A stretch of DNA of 6,546 bases. Source: Chitinophaga pinensis. GTDB taxonomy: Bacteria > Bacteroidota > Bacteroidia > AKYH767-A > OLB10. Below are positions 6,266 to 6,546 of this stretch, piece after piece. Both the position numbers and the translations under genes were made by a program. Below the pieces are notes generated by a model. The model saw nothing but the letters and a program-made list of their open reading frames with translations. It searched no databases and had not been told where the DNA came from. The stretch spans positions 1 through 6,546 of the forward strand of contig CAMBYJ010000098.1 of the NCBI GenBank assembly GCA_945872015.1, read 5' to 3'. Position 1 is the stretch's first letter. The number at the start of each line of letters is the position of its first letter.

Positions 6266-6546
6266 ATGAAAAATTTTGAAGACCAATTAAAAGATGCGTT
6301 CGATGGCTTTGAGCCAAAGGCGCCGTCTTCTGTTTGGAATCATGTTCAGCAGTCGATAAAAAGTCCTGCGGCACCTGCTGCGGCTACTAAAGTAATCACT
6401 GCTAAATTAGGCTGGATAGCCGCAGCCGTTATTACTACTGGAATTGCAGTTACGCTATTAGTGGTTAAACCTTGGGCTAGTAAAAATAATACAAGTTTAG
6501 TTCCTACTGTTCCTGTAAAATCAGAGGTAAATACATCCGTTGAGAC
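6266..6546 (+). CDS. Membrane-anchored protein following the sigma factor, possible anti-sigma factor; 3' end cut by window edge
   Basis: The ATG at 6266 opens a frame of 93 codons that runs off the right edge. The N-terminus, MKNFEDQLKDAFDGFEPKAP, continues SSVWNHVQQSI. It resembles the short cytoplasmic head, with its pattern F-D-x-F-E-P-x-x-P-x-x-V-W, that often precedes a membrane span in Bacteroidota proteins encoded beside ECF sigma factors. After an Ala-rich linker (about 34-41), residues 48-67 (LGWIAAAVITTGIAVTLLVV) form one transmembrane helix. The Ser/Thr/Val-rich start of a presumed periplasmic part follows. Spacing of 9 bp from the sigma gene suggests co-transcription, and an A-rich AAAAGGAAC leader precedes the ATG. 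A role as anti-sigma factor is inferred from position and topology. It could instead be an outer-membrane or periplasmic protein sharing this head, and the missing C-terminus would decide. Confidence 0.85.
   Translation, partial: MKNFEDQLKDAFDGFEPKAPSSVWNHVQQSIKSPAAPAAATKVITAKLGWIAAAVITTGIAVTLLVVKPWASKNNTSLVPTVPVKSEVNTSVE

Noticed and set aside
5896..6267. Minus-strand 123-codon frame with a hydrophobic N-terminus
   Set aside because: It is entirely antisense to the sigma factor, which shows full region 2 and region 4 conservation.

Overview
The window looks like chromosomal DNA from a member of the Bacteroidota. It is AT-rich and has essentially no Shine-Dalgarno sequences. It has -7 boxes of the TAnnTTTG type, a secreted protein with a type IX secretion (T9SS, 'Por') C-terminal sorting domain, and an ECF sigma factor of the usual Bacteroidota style followed by a membrane protein with a typical Bacteroidota N-terminus. 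I cannot fix the genus from sequence alone.

Layout. The left 5.3 kb is read on the minus strand, in transcription order lepA (5277 to 3490), a CotH-kinase/T9SS protein (3351 to 1300) and purD (1219 to beyond the left edge, missing only the last few residues). A GC-rich, REP-like inverted-repeat element of about 80 bp (3398-3480) sits between lepA and the CotH gene. An 80-bp gap holding a short palindrome and a second inverted repeat separates the CotH gene from purD. The right 1.1 kb is read on the plus strand, divergently from lepA: a 48-residue single-pass membrane protein (5462-5608), an ECF sigma factor (about 5711-6256) and, 9 bp later, the start of a membrane-anchored protein likely linked to that sigma factor (6266 onward, cut by the right edge). 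The roughly 180-bp gap between lepA and the small gene carries divergent promoters.

Function. purD (purine synthesis) and lepA (translation GTPase) are housekeeping genes. The CotH protein is the accessory item: signal peptide, proprotein-convertase-like P domain, atypical CotH kinase domain and T9SS sorting domain, so it is predicted to act outside the cell or on its surface. The sigma factor and following membrane protein look like a transcription-control pair whose signal and targets are not visible here. The genes do not form one obvious pathway. The points most worth a second look are the secreted P-domain/CotH kinase, the REP-like element, and -7 boxes placed only 4-6 bases before start codons, which would imply leaderless mRNAs. 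I saw no CRISPR array, insertion sequence, tRNA, rRNA or prophage gene, and no convincing new multi-gene system.
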